64,000 nt of DNA from Methanoculleus bourgensis MS2 (GTDB taxonomy: Archaea; Halobacteriota; Methanomicrobia; Methanomicrobiales; Methanoculleaceae): the NCBI RefSeq assembly GCF_000304355.2, contig NC_018227.2:124001-188000 (forward strand), read 5' to 3'. The notes under the pieces were generated by a model, which did not search any database, was not told the DNA's origin, and saw nothing but the letters and a program-made list of their open reading frames with translations. Positions 35,165 through 44,515 of this stretch are shown here, one piece after another. The position numbers were made by a program, and so were the translations under genes. Each line of letters begins with the position of its first letter. Position 1 is the first letter of the stretch.

Positions 35165-36918
35165 TGAAGAAAGGAACAGAAAACAGGACTCAGGGAGTCC
35201 TGAAACGGATTTCAGGGCCGGTCGTCACTGCTGTCGGTCTCGACGCACATATGTACGACGTGGTGAAGGTCGGCAATGAGGAACTGATGGGGGAGGTCAT
35301 CAAGATCCAGGGTGAGAACATCATCATCCAGGTCTACGAAGATACCGCCGGCATCAGGCCCGGTGAACCGGTGGAGAATACCGGTTTGTCGCTCGCTGTC
35401 GAGCTCGGGCCCGGGCTGCTGACCAGTATCTATGACGGGATCCAGCGGCCGCTCGAGGTGCTCGTGGACAAGATGGGCAACTTTATCGAGCGCGGCGTCT
35501 CGGCCCCCGGCCTCTCCCACGAGAAGAAGTGGGAATTTGTACCCACGGTGAAGGCGGGTGACGTCGTCAAGGCCGGCGATATCCTCGGCACGGTCCAGGA
35601 GACGAACATCGTCCATAAGGTGATGGTCCCGCCGAACGCGAAGGGCGGCAAGATTAAGAAGATCTCGGGCGGCAGTTTCACGGTGGACGAGATCGTCTGC
35701 GTCCTTGAGGACGGCACCGAGATCGCGATGCTCCAGCGCTGGCCGGTCCGTGTGCCTCGCCCGGTGAAGGAGAAACTGAACCCGGATATCCCGCTGATCA
35801 CCGGTCAGCGGATCCTGGATGGTCTCTTCCCGATCGCTAAGGGCGGAACGGCGGCCATCCCAGGACCGTTCGGGAGCGGCAAGACAGTTACCCAGCAGCA
35901 GCTCGCGAAGTGGTCTGACTCTGAGATCGTCGTCTACATCGGCTGCGGCGAACGCGGCAACGAGATGACCGAGGTGCTGACCGAGTTCCCGGAGCTTGAG
36001 GACCCGAAGACCGGCCGGCCGCTGATGGAGCGGACGGTTTTGATCGCAAACACCTCAAACATGCCGGTGGCGGCCCGTGAGGCGTCCGTGTATACGGGCA
36101 TCACGATCGCCGAGTACTTCCGGGATATGGGCTACGACGTCTCCCTGATGGCAGACTCCACCTCGCGGTGGGCTGAGGCGATGCGTGAGATCTCAAGCCG
36201 TCTTGAGGAGATGCCCGGTGAAGAGGGTTACCCCGCATACCTCGCGGCACGCCTCTCCGAGTTCTATGAGCGGGCAGGCCGCGTCATCAACTTAAACGAG
36301 ACGGACGGTTCAGTCTCGGTCATCGGCGCGGTCTCTCCGCCCGGTGGTGACTTCTCAGAGCCGGTCACCCAGAACACCCTGCGTATCGTCAAGGTCTTCT
36401 GGGCGCTGGACGCGAAGCTCTCGCAGCGGCGTCACTTCCCGGCCATCAACTGGCTGAACTCCTACTCGCTCTACCTGGACGCGCTCAACGAGTGGTATGA
36501 CCGCGAGGTCTCGCCCGAGTGGAACCCCCTCCGGGCCTGGGCGATGGGCGTCCTCCAGAAGGAAGCCGAACTCCAGGAGATTGTCCAGCTGGTTGGTTCC
36601 GACGCCCTGCCTGACGAGGAGCAGATCACCATCGAGGTGGCGCGGATGATCCGTGAGATCTTCCTGCAGCAGAACGCCTACGATCCGGTGGACACCTACT
36701 GCTCCATGTCCAAGCAGTACGACATGTTGAAGGCGATCAGGTTCTACGCCGACCTCGCACGTTCTGCCCAGGCGAGCGGAGTGACCCCGCAGCAGATCGT
36801 CGGCGTGAAGAGCAAGAACGAGCTTGTGCAGATCAAGTTCGTTGCTGACTATGAGCCGATGCTTGCGAAGATCGAGAAAGACATGGAAGCTGAATTTGAT
36901 GCACTGAGGGCGGCGTGA
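35164..36918 (+). CDS. atpA: A-type ATP synthase catalytic subunit A
   Basis: The 584-residue catalytic subunit of the A3B3 head. Walker A GPFGSGKT is at about 234-241, followed by [10 protein letters not shown], the non-homologous N-terminal bulge (residues about 110-200) and [15 protein letters not shown]-type Walker B region (here [15 protein letters not shown]). I use ATG 35164, coupled to atpF; a GTG at 35155 is also in frame. No intein is present. It overlaps the first possible start (GTG 36915) of atpB but the ATG at 36921 is preferred. Confidence 0.97.
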   Translation: MKKGTENRTQGVLKRISGPVVTAVGLDAHMYDVVKVGNEELMGEVIKIQGENIIIQVYEDTAGIRPGEPVENTGLSLAVELGPGLLTSIYDGIQRPLEVLVDKMGNFIERGVSAPGLSHEKKWEFVPTVKAGDVVKAGDILGTVQETNIVHKVMVPPNAKGGKIKKISGGSFTVDEIVCVLEDGTEIAMLQRWPVRVPRPVKEKLNPDIPLITGQRILDGLFPIAKGGTAAIPGPFGSGKTVTQQQLAKWSDSEIVVYIGCGERGNEMTEVLTEFPELEDPKTGRPLMERTVLIANTSNMPVAAREASVYTGITIAEYFRDMGYDVSLMADSTSRWAEAMREISSRLEEMPGEEGYPAYLAARLSEFYERAGRVINLNETDGSVSVIGAVSPPGGDFSEPVTQNTLRIVKVFWALDAKLSQRRHFPAINWLNSYSLYLDALNEWYDREVSPEWNPLRAWAMGVLQKEAELQEIVQLVGSDALPDEEQITIEVARMIREIFLQQNAYDPVDTYCSMSKQYDMLKAIRFYADLARSAQASGVTPQQIVGVKSKNELVQIKFVADYEPMLAKIEKDMEAEFDALRAA

Positions 36919-36920
36919 CC

Positions 36921-38306
36921 ATGAAGGAGTATAGAACGATAACACAGATCGCTGGTCCCCTGGTCTTTGTCGAGAAGACGGAGCCGGTGGGATACAGCGA
37001 GCTCGTTAACATCGTAACCGCCGACGGCACGGTCAAACGTGGGCAGGTGCTGGATACGAGCGACGAGATCGTGGTCGTCCAGGTCTTCGAGACTACGGCT
37101 GGTATCGGCAGGGATTCGGGGATCCGCTTCACCGGCGAGACGATCAAGATGCCGGTCGGGAAGGATATGCTCGGCCGTATCCTCTCCGGCGGCGGCAAGC
37201 CGATCGACGGCGGCCCGGAGATTGTGCCCGAGAAGAGGCTCGAGATCACCGGCGCGGCCATCAACCCCTACGCCCGTGCGTCCCCTGCAGACTTCATCCA
37301 GACGGGGATCTCGACCATCGACGGGACGAACACCCTTGTCCGTGGTCAGAAACTCCCGATCTTCTCGGGTTCGGGTCTGCCCCACAACGATGTGGCGCTC
37401 CAGATTGCCCGGCAGGCAAAGGTGCCCGGTTCGACGGAAGAGTTCGCTGTGGTCTTTGCGGCGATGGGCATCACCCGGGAAGAGGCCAACTACTTCATGG
37501 CCGACTTCGAGAAGACGGGAGCCCTCGAGCGGGCGGTCGTCTTCTTAAACCTTGCAGACGACCCGGCAGTCGAGCGTATCATCACGCCGCGTCTCGCGCT
37601 CACCACCGCCGAGTACCTGGCGTTTGAACTTGGATACCACGTGCTCGTCATCCTGACCGATATGACCAACTACTGCGAGGCGCTCCGTCAGATCGGCGCG
37701 GCCCGTGAGGAGGTGCCAGGGCGGCGCGGGTATCCGGGGTACATGTACACGGACCTTGCAAGCATCTACGAGCGTGCCGGTATCATCAAGGGTGTCAAGG
37801 GCTCGGTGACGCAGATCCCGATCCTGACGATGCCGGGCGACGATATCACGCACCCGATCCCGGACCTGACCGGCTACATCACCGAAGGCCAGATCGTGGT
37901 CAACCGTGAGCTGCACCGGAAGGGTATCTACGCACCGATCAACGTGCTGCCTTCGCTCTCCCGGTTGATGAATCTCGGTATCGGTGAGGGGCACACCCGC
38001 GAAGACCACAAGAAGGTCTCGGACCAGCTCTATGCGGCATACGCCGAGGGTAACGATCTCCGGGGTCTTGTGGCAATCGTCGGGAAGGACGCTCTCTCTG
38101 AGCGTGACCGGATGTTCCTTGAGTTCGCCGACCTCTTCGAGGATCGGTTTGTCAGGCAGGGCCTGTATGAGGACCGGTCGATCGAGGAGACGCTCGATCT
38201 CGGCTGGGAACTCCTCTCGACGCTGCCGGAGGAGCAACTCGTACGTATCGACCGCGAACTGATCCAGAAGTACCACCCGAAGTACCGGAAGAAGGCACAG
38301 GGGTAA
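36921..38306 (+). CDS. atpB: A-type ATP synthase regulatory subunit B
   Basis: The 461-residue non-catalytic nucleotide-binding subunit. It starts [19 protein letters not shown] and contains [32 protein letters not shown] in place of a canonical P-loop, and [19 protein letters not shown]. It ends [11 protein letters not shown]. With atpA it makes the hexameric head of the synthase. It is separated from atpD by a few bases. Confidence 0.97.
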   Translation: MKEYRTITQIAGPLVFVEKTEPVGYSELVNIVTADGTVKRGQVLDTSDEIVVVQVFETTAGIGRDSGIRFTGETIKMPVGKDMLGRILSGGGKPIDGGPEIVPEKRLEITGAAINPYARASPADFIQTGISTIDGTNTLVRGQKLPIFSGSGLPHNDVALQIARQAKVPGSTEEFAVVFAAMGITREEANYFMADFEKTGALERAVVFLNLADDPAVERIITPRLALTTAEYLAFELGYHVLVILTDMTNYCEALRQIGAAREEVPGRRGYPGYMYTDLASIYERAGIIKGVKGSVTQIPILTMPGDDITHPIPDLTGYITEGQIVVNRELHRKGIYAPINVLPSLSRLMNLGIGEGHTREDHKKVSDQLYAAYAEGNDLRGLVAIVGKDALSERDRMFLEFADLFEDRFVRQGLYEDRSIEETLDLGWELLSTLPEEQLVRIDRELIQKYHPKYRKKAQG

Positions 38307-38313
38307 GAGTCCG

Positions 38314-38940
38314 ATGGCGCTGCGAGATATCAAGCCGACTCGTTCCGAGTTGATCGCCCTCAAACGAAGGATCAAACTCTCGGAGCGCGGCTACAACATC
38401 TTAAAGATGAAGCGCGATGGGCTGATCCTGGAGTTCTTCAAGGTGCTGCAGCAGGCGAAAGAGAGCCGCGGCGCACTGATGGAGCGCTATACGCATGCGA
38501 TGGAGATGATCGCCCTCGCGGAGACTGTCGAGGGCGCGATCGGGGTGAAAGCCGCCGCTTTCTCGACGGCGGACATCCCCGCGATCTCCGTCAAAAGCAA
38601 GAACATCATGGGCGTTGTCGTCCCTGAGATCGAGGCCTCTTCGGTACGGAAGGGCGTGCTCGACCGCGGCTACGGGATGCTCGGCACATCTGCCGTCATC
38701 GACGAGGCCGCGGAGGCGTTTGAGGACCTGGTCGAGGCTATCATCGAGGCGGCCGAGATCGAGACGACCATGAAGCGGCTGCTTGATGAGATCGAGAGCA
38801 CCAAGCGGCGCGTGAACGCGCTCGAGTTCAAGGTGATCCCGGAACTCACCGAGGCCAGAGACTTTATCAAGATGCGGCTCGACGAGATGGAACGTGAAGA
38901 ACTCTTCCGCCTGAAAAAGATTAAGGCACGGAGTGCCTGA
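38314..38940 (+). CDS. atpD: A-type ATP synthase subunit D
   Basis: A 208-residue coiled-coil rotor shaft protein: N-terminal IKPTRSELIALKRRIKLSERG and the long C-terminal helix (STKRRVNALEFKVIPELTEA, then RDFIKMRLDEMEREELFRLK) are typical. It sits last in the operon and spins inside the A3B3 head. The pgk gene begins 22 bp later, so both may be co-transcribed. Confidence 0.95.
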   Translation: MALRDIKPTRSELIALKRRIKLSERGYNILKMKRDGLILEFFKVLQQAKESRGALMERYTHAMEMIALAETVEGAIGVKAAAFSTADIPAISVKSKNIMGVVVPEIEASSVRKGVLDRGYGMLGTSAVIDEAAEAFEDLVEAIIEAAEIETTMKRLLDEIESTKRRVNALEFKVIPELTEARDFIKMRLDEMEREELFRLKKIKARSA

Positions 38941-38962
38941 TCAAGGATACAGGTGATACCTG

Positions 38963-40177
38963 GTGGAGATCGGTACGCTTGCTGATGTGGGCAAATTGAC
39001 GGGAACGGTGATGCTGCGGGTGGACTTCAACTCGCCCATCGATCCCTCGTCAAACCAGATACTGGATGACAAGCGGTTCCGCGAGCACCTGCCGACGGTG
39101 CAGGCACTCGAGGATACCCGGCTTGTCGTCCTGACGCACCAGAGCAGGCCCGGCAAGAAGGACTATACGACGCTTGAGGCGCACGCGGCGAAACTGGAGC
39201 GGCTGCTCGGCCGCCCGGTGACCTACGTGGACGATATCTTCGGGCGGTGCGCCCGGGAGGCTGTCCGGAACGCAAAGCGCGGGGATGTCCTGATGCTCGA
39301 GAACCTCCGGTTTGCCGCCGAGGAGAACCTGACCCTCAAGCCTGAGGAGGCGAAGAAGACCATCCTTGTCCGGAGACTGGCGTCGATGGCGGACTTCTAC
39401 GTCAACGACGCCTTCGGTACGGCGCATCGGTCTCAGCCCTCGATTGTGGGGCTGCCGCTTGCGCTTCCATCGGTGGCCGGTCTCCTGATGGAGAAGGAGG
39501 TCGCGAACCTCTCCCGGGTCTTTACCGGCGCCCCGCGCCCTGTCACCTTCGTGCTCGGCGGGACGAAGGTGGATGACTCGATCGCGGTCGCGAAGAATGT
39601 CCTCGAACGGGGGACTGCCGACCGGGTGATCATGGTCGGCGTGGTGGGGAACGTCTTTCTGCTTGCGGCCGGCTACGATATCGGGCAGCCTTCGGCCCAG
39701 CTCGTCGAGCACCTGGGCTATCAGGGCGAGGTCGGTCGGGCGAACGATCTCCTCGAGACCTACCGGGACCGGATCTCCCTGCCGCACTCGGTCGCCGTCC
39801 GTGAGGACGGGGAGCGGGTGGAGTACCGGGTTGACGCCGTCCCGGAGGACGCTCAGGTGCTGGATCTCGGGAACGAGTCGATCAGGATCTTCTCGCGGGA
39901 GATCGGTGAGTCCGGGACGGTCGTGGTGAACGGTCCGGCCGGGCTCTTTGAGGAGGAGCTGTTCGCCGTCGGCACCTACGAGCTCTTAAAGGCGGCCTCG
40001 ACCGTTGAGTTCTCGGTGGTGGGCGGCGGGCACTCCGGCGTGGCCATCGAGCGGCTCGGTCTTGAGGATAGGTTCACACACATCTCCACCGGCGGCGGGG
40101 CGGCGATCGAGTTCCTGACCGGGAAGAAGATGCCAGCAATCGAGGCGCTGGAGATGTCCCGGAAGATCTTCGGGTGA
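38963..40177 (+). CDS. pgk: Phosphoglycerate kinase
   Basis: A 404-residue enzyme of gluconeogenesis/glycolysis: 3-phosphoglycerate + ATP to 1,3-bisphosphoglycerate. The start GTG at 38963 (VEIGTLADVGKLTGTVMLRV) follows GGTGAT. It shows RVDFNSPID, the LTHQSRPG motif, VNDAFGTAHRSQPS and FVLGGTKVDDSI for substrate binding, and the C-terminal GGGHSGVAIER/STGGGAAIEFLTG segments. It closes the ATP synthase transcript region and is followed by a hairpin/T-run terminator. Confidence 0.96.
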   Translation: MEIGTLADVGKLTGTVMLRVDFNSPIDPSSNQILDDKRFREHLPTVQALEDTRLVVLTHQSRPGKKDYTTLEAHAAKLERLLGRPVTYVDDIFGRCAREAVRNAKRGDVLMLENLRFAAEENLTLKPEEAKKTILVRRLASMADFYVNDAFGTAHRSQPSIVGLPLALPSVAGLLMEKEVANLSRVFTGAPRPVTFVLGGTKVDDSIAVAKNVLERGTADRVIMVGVVGNVFLLAAGYDIGQPSAQLVEHLGYQGEVGRANDLLETYRDRISLPHSVAVREDGERVEYRVDAVPEDAQVLDLGNESIRIFSREIGESGTVVVNGPAGLFEEELFAVGTYELLKAASTVEFSVVGGGHSGVAIERLGLEDRFTHISTGGGAAIEFLTGKKMPAIEALEMSRKIFG

Positions 40178-40183
40178 GCGGCG

Positions 40184-40232
40184 CCGCGCCCTCACCTCTT
40201 CTCCGGCGCGGTCAGTTATTTCTATTGTTTTT
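40184..40232 (+). terminator. Hairpin/T-run after pgk
   Basis: CCGCGCC (40184-40190) pairs with GGCGCGG (40205-40211), then a T-rich tract ending in five T at 40228-40232. A good intrinsic-type terminator for the ATP synthase-pgk transcript. Confidence 0.6.
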
Positions 40233-40309
40233 CTCTGCTCTTCTCTCGCCGTGCGATGCATCAATGTGCCCAGGACGGGGTTTGCGCAAGAGTGGGGGCG
40301 AGCTGGGGG

Positions 40310-40740
40310 AAAGGCTGCTTTGTGCGGCCTTCACGCAGAAGTGCGCGAAGGGCGCAGAGTCCGGGGAACATTAACCGCCTCCCCTTCGCGTGCTTCGCGA
40401 CCTTCTGCGAGCGACTGGCGATCCGGCCCACACCTGCAAAAGAAGACGGCTCGATGCACTACTGCCAAGTCAACGACAAATTGTCGCAATAGTGCATCGT
40501 GTCACGTTATTTTGATGCGTGAGATGCAACGCCGATGACCTCATGCGGAAGCACGCGAAGTTCGGTATAATCCCCTGCAACGCCTCATCAAGTCTTCGCG
40601 CGAGAGCGCGAGCGGCTCGATCCCCCCTGTGCTGAAAACTCACGCGAAGTCGCGAAGGCCGCGAAGATTGGTCTTGGGTACCTGCAACGCCCCTTCGCGG
40701 CCTTCGCGACTTCGCGTCTTCGCGTGAGGCAGTGCGGTAA
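40310..40740. repeat. Dispersed CGCGAAG palindromic repeat, copies 5-7 (gap 40178-41322)
   Basis: Three palindromes: from about 40330 (CTTCACGCAGAAG to CTTCTGCGAGCGACTGGCGATCC, split by CCTCCCCTTCGCG), a partial one near 40555, and from CTCACGCGAAG near 40643 to CTTCGCGTGAG near 40729 with the second core (GGGTACCTGCAACGCCCC). A nested inverted repeat CGATGCACTACTG/CAATAGTGCATCG with inner CGACAA-A-TTGTCG lies at 40452-40499. The rest of the 1.1-kb gap, including an AT-rich part at 41090-41240, has no gene I can support. Confidence 0.75.
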
Positions 40741-41322
40741 CAGAGAGCACCAACGTCTCATGCGGGAGGTCGCCCCTGCCCGACGTTTGATTGTTGACCC
40801 GGCACTAATGTGTTTTCACCGATGCAGCCTCTCGCGAGGCCTCAGGCGGATCTTGTGGTGGAAAAGAATGAGGGAGGGTCTGGTTTCACGGAATGAGGTG
40901 GGGCGCCACACCCGGGAATATCATGGCCCGGTTGTAATCCGCTGATCGCTGAACACTGGTAGGGAGCGCCGCGTGCCGCGGACCGCCCCCGACCGAACCC
41001 TTGTATGATGACTGGTGGGCGTAGTTGTTTGGTGGTAGGTTGTGATGATTGCTGACTGGGATTGAATGATTGATGATCGCTGGGTGTGGTCTTACCCCGA
41101 TCCAGTTTCTATAATGTCGATTATATATTAGTTTCCAATAAATTTCAGGGCGTATATGTCGACCATAATATTAAAAGGGGCTTTATTATAATCCCTTTAA
41201 CCGCCATCTCCCTTCAAATCAGGGTGAATTTTAACCGCAAAAACTATATGCGGACCCCCATCCGGCGGGGTGCGGCGGAGAACCTCCCGGGCTCCGCGCT
41301 CCCCGCCGGGGGTCTTGGGGGA

Positions 41323-42180
41323 TTACTCGTGGAGAAGGGCAACCCGGGAACCGACTGGGATCCCGATATCCGCCCCGATCGGGGCGCATTTGACCGACAT
41401 CATGTAGGCAGTGGGCGGGAGGTCACGGTAATCGGAGAGCGACTCGTAGTTGGCCATACCCTTGGCGATGATGAGCGTCGCGCGGTCCAGGGCGTTGGCA
41501 AGGGCCGCCGGGACGATATCCAGGTTGAGGCCGAGTTCGGCAACGCCGTCTGTCGTGGTGGTGAGCAGGTCCACCCGGCGGTCGAGCCCGAGCGCCAGCG
41601 CATCCTCAAGGGTCGCGTCGTTTAAGATCGGCGCGCCCCTGACGACAAAGGTGACGTGTGACCCGTTCTTTTTGAGGTAGTCTGCAAGGAGGGCGTCAAA
41701 GACAATCTCCCCGCAGTTATCGGCGAGGTAGACCACGCGGGAGGTGAGAGGCTCCATGGCCCCGGTATCGTCAACAGTCAGCCCCGCCGCAAACTCCCGG
41801 CGGAAGAACTCGACGAAGTTATCGGTGACGGTGTGGGCCTTCGACCCGTAATCCAGCGTGTTTCCGATGACCGATGCGAGCGCGAGATCGCGGAACGTTG
41901 AGAGGTCACCGCGCACCGCCAGAGAGACCGCCATCGCATCCTCGTTGTTGGCCTGCTTTAAGGAGCGGTAGGGGTCGGTATCGCCGACCATCTGGTAGGC
42001 AAGGCGATGCACCCGGCTCGCTATGACGGGTGCAGGCACCGGGTCTGCGGAGATGCGCTGGAGTTGGTCCCGGCACGCCCTGACAGTCTTCTGGATAAGC
42101 GCCTCATCGTCGGTGCAGAGCCGGCTTTCATATTCGACACGGGATATCAGACAATCCGTGCAGCCCTGTTGAAATCTCAT
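41323..42180 (-). CDS. ARMT1/DUF89-family damage-control phosphatase
   Basis: A 285-residue metal-dependent phosphatase of the DUF89 family, which removes phosphate from damaged or unwanted metabolites such as sugar phosphates. Key stretches are the N-terminal CTDCLISRV, the nucleophile/metal region LADNCGEIVFDALL, VRGAPILNDAT and the C-terminal TLIIAKGMANYESLSD. The N-terminal CxxC (GCTDC) of the archaeal type is present. It begins at ATG 42180, 42 bp after the tRNA-Pro gene. Its physiological substrate cannot be predicted. Confidence 0.88.
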   Translation of the reverse strand: MRFQQGCTDCLISRVEYESRLCTDDEALIQKTVRACRDQLQRISADPVPAPVIASRVHRLAYQMVGDTDPYRSLKQANNEDAMAVSLAVRGDLSTFRDLALASVIGNTLDYGSKAHTVTDNFVEFFRREFAAGLTVDDTGAMEPLTSRVVYLADNCGEIVFDALLADYLKKNGSHVTFVVRGAPILNDATLEDALALGLDRRVDLLTTTTDGVAELGLNLDIVPAALANALDRATLIIAKGMANYESLSDYRDLPPTAYMMSVKCAPIGADIGIPVGSRVALLHE

Positions 42181-42221
42181 GCTGCAGTTAACTGGAACCG
42201 GGAAAGAGAAAAATGGTACGA

Positions 42222-42294
42222 TGGGGCCACCGCGATTTGAACGCAGGTCAGAAGACCCCCAGTCTCCTAGGATGCCAGGCTACCCTATGGCCCC
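42222..42294 (-). tRNA. tRNA-Pro(GGG)
   Basis: A 73-nt tRNA on the minus strand. The acceptor stem GGGGCCA pairs with TGGCCCC, the anticodon stem GGAGA/TCTTC encloses the loop CTGGGGG (anticodon GGG), and the T-loop contains GTTCAAAT. The discriminator is A. A hairpin CCCTCA-TACTATG-TGAGGG lies just upstream at 42296-42314, and ATATAT at 42323 is the likely TATA. Confidence 0.95.
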
Positions 42295-42321
42295 TCCCTC
42301 ATACTATGTGAGGGAATCACA

Positions 42322-42328
42322 CATATAT
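42322..42328 (-). promoter_or_regulatory. TATA box of tRNA-Pro
   Basis: CATATAT (minus strand ATATATG) about 30 bp upstream of the tRNA 5' end, normal spacing for an archaeal tRNA promoter. Confidence 0.6.
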
Positions 42329-42357
42329 CTTCGCTTTGGGAGGGGAGGTTGGAGAGG

Positions 42358-42558
42358 CTATACACGCATTCTCTTGTACTCTTCGACGCTCCGTGTCAGC
42401 TGTTCCAGTTCGCTGCCGGTGATCTCCATTCTGCCTGTCAGCGCATTGACCTCTGTGAGGAGCTGCTGAATACGCACGTACATCACGTACATGATAAACA
42501 GCAGGCAGATGATGATCACAGAGAGTAAGATTATCATGATCGCATTGATATCTATCAT
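42358..42558 (-). CDS. Small membrane protein with coiled-coil tail
   Basis: A 66-residue protein: one hydrophobic helix (AIMIILLSVIIICLLFIMYV) followed by a coiled-coil-like segment (QQLLTEVNALTGRMEITGSE). The ATG overlaps the stop of the minD-like gene by one base (TAATG), so the pair is translationally coupled. It may anchor or tether the MinD-like ATPase to the membrane, as small MinD partners can do; this is inference from position. Confidence 0.7.
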   Translation of the reverse strand: MIDINAIMIILLSVIIICLLFIMYVMYVRIQQLLTEVNALTGRMEITGSELEQLTRSVEEYKRMRV

Positions 42559-43343
42559 TATCGTTCTCTCCTGAATAACGCGCGGGCGAGTCGCTCAATA
42601 AACCCTTCCTGTACTACTTCGGGCTCCTCTTCAACAGGGAAGCCTGCCATAGCGGCCGCAATCCTCCGGAATGCTTTTGACGATTCGGACCCCGGGAACC
42701 TCGCGACGACCGGCGCCCTTGCCGCCGCTGCTCTTCGCACGTACGCGTCCTCGGGGACCGTATCGATGACTGGCACACCGAGAGTCTCCTCGATCTTTCT
42801 CCGGTTTGTATCGGTGCTCTCCAGTGTCGCCCGGTTGAGAATTACTCCCCCGACGGTGCCGCCGATCATCTCTGTCAGGATCTTGATCTTCAGCGCATCC
42901 ACGAGCGAGGAGATCTCGGGATTCACAACCAGTATTACTTCGTCCGCTACGGTGAGCGGCAGGACTGCATCACTGCCGATGCCGGCAGGCACATCAAGGA
43001 ATAGAAACTCACAACGGTTGGTGAGATCCTGCATCACGTCCTTGAGTCGCTCCGGGTCTGCATCCTGAAACCCCTGGAGCGACAGGCCGCTTGGCACGAT
43101 CTTCAGGCCGTACGGCCCCTCATAGATCGCGTCCTGGACCTGTGCTTTTCCTGCCAGAACCTCGTGGAGTGTTATCGGCGTCTCTGCGAGCCCCATGACC
43201 AGTCCAAGATTGGCCATGCCCATATCCGTATCAACGATACAGGTCTCCCTGCCGTACTGGGCCAGTGCTGTTCCGAGATTTGCGGTGACGGTCGTCTTCC
43301 CTGTTCCACCTTTTCCGGAGGCGATGGTGTAGGCCCTGATCAT
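42558..43343 (-). CDS. minD: MinD/ParA-family ATPase
   Basis: A 261-residue deviant-Walker ATPase. It begins MIRAYTIASGKGGTGKTTVT, then DTDMGMANLGLVMGL, FLFLDVPAGIGSDAVL and DEVILVVNPEISSLVDALK, all typical of MinD/SIMIBI positioning ATPases. The C-terminus is charged (ERLARALFRRER) and could act as a membrane-targeting helix. ATG 43343 is used rather than a TTG at 43358. The upstream gap is AT-rich (TTAAATTTATTTG, ATATAATTTT), fitting a promoter. It is coupled to the small membrane protein downstream. Confidence 0.85.
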   Translation of the reverse strand: MIRAYTIASGKGGTGKTTVTANLGTALAQYGRETCIVDTDMGMANLGLVMGLAETPITLHEVLAGKAQVQDAIYEGPYGLKIVPSGLSLQGFQDADPERLKDVMQDLTNRCEFLFLDVPAGIGSDAVLPLTVADEVILVVNPEISSLVDALKIKILTEMIGGTVGGVILNRATLESTDTNRRKIEETLGVPVIDTVPEDAYVRRAAAARAPVVARFPGSESSKAFRRIAAAMAGFPVEEEPEVVQEGFIERLARALFRRER

Positions 43344-43499
43344 CTGAAACCGTCTCAAGGATAGATCGTAGTTTTTTTATTTAAATTTATTTGTTTGATT
43401 GTCAACTAAAAAAGGGTGAAATATAATTTTGAACATTCTTAGCCCCGCTATCGTCTTCCAGGGCCCGTATATCGATGAGAAATCCATGGCTGGCTGAAA

Positions 43500-43930
43500 T
43501 ACTCTGGATGCCTCTACTAAGCCATTTCATCTTATTTTGCGGGTTTTGGTGCGGATCGCCAGTCGCTCGCGTGAGGCAATGTTACACATGAACACGACCT
43601 ATTCCCCGGGTGAGCCTGGGCAGTGGGACCGTGGCGGGTCTCCCCCCGCACAAGCCGGACCGGGGGCACAAACAGAGCCATGATCCCCCACTCGCCAAAT
43701 CAGGGCGGTTTTCATGGGAAATATTAGATGAAATGGTCCACTACTGTATCATTTCATCTAATATCGTCCATGCAATACCATCTCACGCGAAGGGCGCGAA
43801 GCCGCGAAGTTCGGTCGCTGGGCGGCAGAGTCCCCTTCGCGTTCTCATGCGTGGCTTTCCGCGCAAGACTGGCGATCACTCCCACGTTCAGATGAAACGC
43901 TCCACTACTTCATCGAGGCATCTAATTTTG
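43500..43930. repeat. Long dispersed repeat, copies 8-9 (gap 43344-44137)
   Basis: On the minus strand 43735-43520 reads CATTTCATCTAATATTTCCC...CGCAAAATAAGATGAAATG and aligns with 54892-55147. A perfect 15-bp inverted repeat, ATATTAGATGAAATG (43721-43735) and CATTTCATCTAATAT (43750-43764), marks the junction with a second unit on the plus strand, which holds a CGCGAAG palindrome (43781-43860) with the first core, then GACTGGCGATCACTCCCACG and AGATGAAACGCTCCACTACT. 43930-44137 has no other feature than a probable promoter. Confidence 0.8.
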
Positions 43931-44137
43931 TGGGCGTGAGGCAACCCGAGGGGTGGCGGTATGAGGTGCCCTGGAGAACTACCTCGGGAGGGAGTAGCCT
44001 CCTCTGCCCCCGGAGACTACACATATCTTCCAATCACAGTCAAAAATGGGATACACGTGAGCCTGAAGCGGCAACCGATTCGATATTCATATATCATGTG
44101 ATGCATATATGTCCATGGTAGAAACCGGGGTTGAGAA

Positions 44138-44515
44138 ATGAGTCACCATCCCTCCGCGGAAGAGGAAACTCAGGAATACATCGACGAGATCCGGTCCGTC
44201 GCCGGTGTCGTTGCGTGTGCCCTCGTATCATGCGAGGGCCTGGTTACGGGTAAGTACTTCCGGGAGAGCGGCCTGTCATCGTCTCTTTTCGCAGCAATGA
44301 GCGCAACGGTCCTTGCGTCGGCGGAGGCGGCTTGCGGCAGCGTGCACATACAGCGGCCGTCCATGGTCACCATTACCGCAACCGACGCTACTATCCTCAT
44401 TGTGAGTGCGGGAGAGGCCGCCCTGATCACAGCGGTAATAGATAAGTCTGCAGATCTCCCAACAGTACAGAGGCAGCTATCTGACATAGCAGCCAGGATC
44501 GGAGAGGTGGCGTGA
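44138..44515 (+). CDS. Roadblock/LC7-domain protein
   Basis: A 125-residue Roadblock/LC7 protein: helix EEETQEYIDEIRSVAGVVAC, strand ALVSCEGLVTG, and the long helix SSLFAAMSATVLASAEAACG with a C-terminal strand (MVTITATDATILIVSA). Such proteins are regulators of small GTPases and signal complexes in bacteria and archaea. It overlaps the downstream response regulator by one base (TGATG), so the two are translationally coupled and probably function together. The start ATG 44138 follows a GGTTGAG-type site. Confidence 0.82.
   Translation: MSHHPSAEEETQEYIDEIRSVAGVVACALVSCEGLVTGKYFRESGLSSSLFAAMSATVLASAEAACGSVHIQRPSMVTITATDATILIVSAGEAALITAVIDKSADLPTVQRQLSDIAARIGEVA

Noticed and set aside
41000-41060. 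C/D-box-like sRNA (ATGATGA at about 41005, TGATGA at about 41043, CTGA at 41052)
   Set aside because: The inner boxes are spaced too closely for guides and the stretch is simple GT-rich sequence; no terminal stem is evident.
41086-41625. Plus-strand open frame of 179 codons
   Set aside because: Its second half is the antisense of the ARMT1-family gene and the first part is AT-rich promoter-like sequence.
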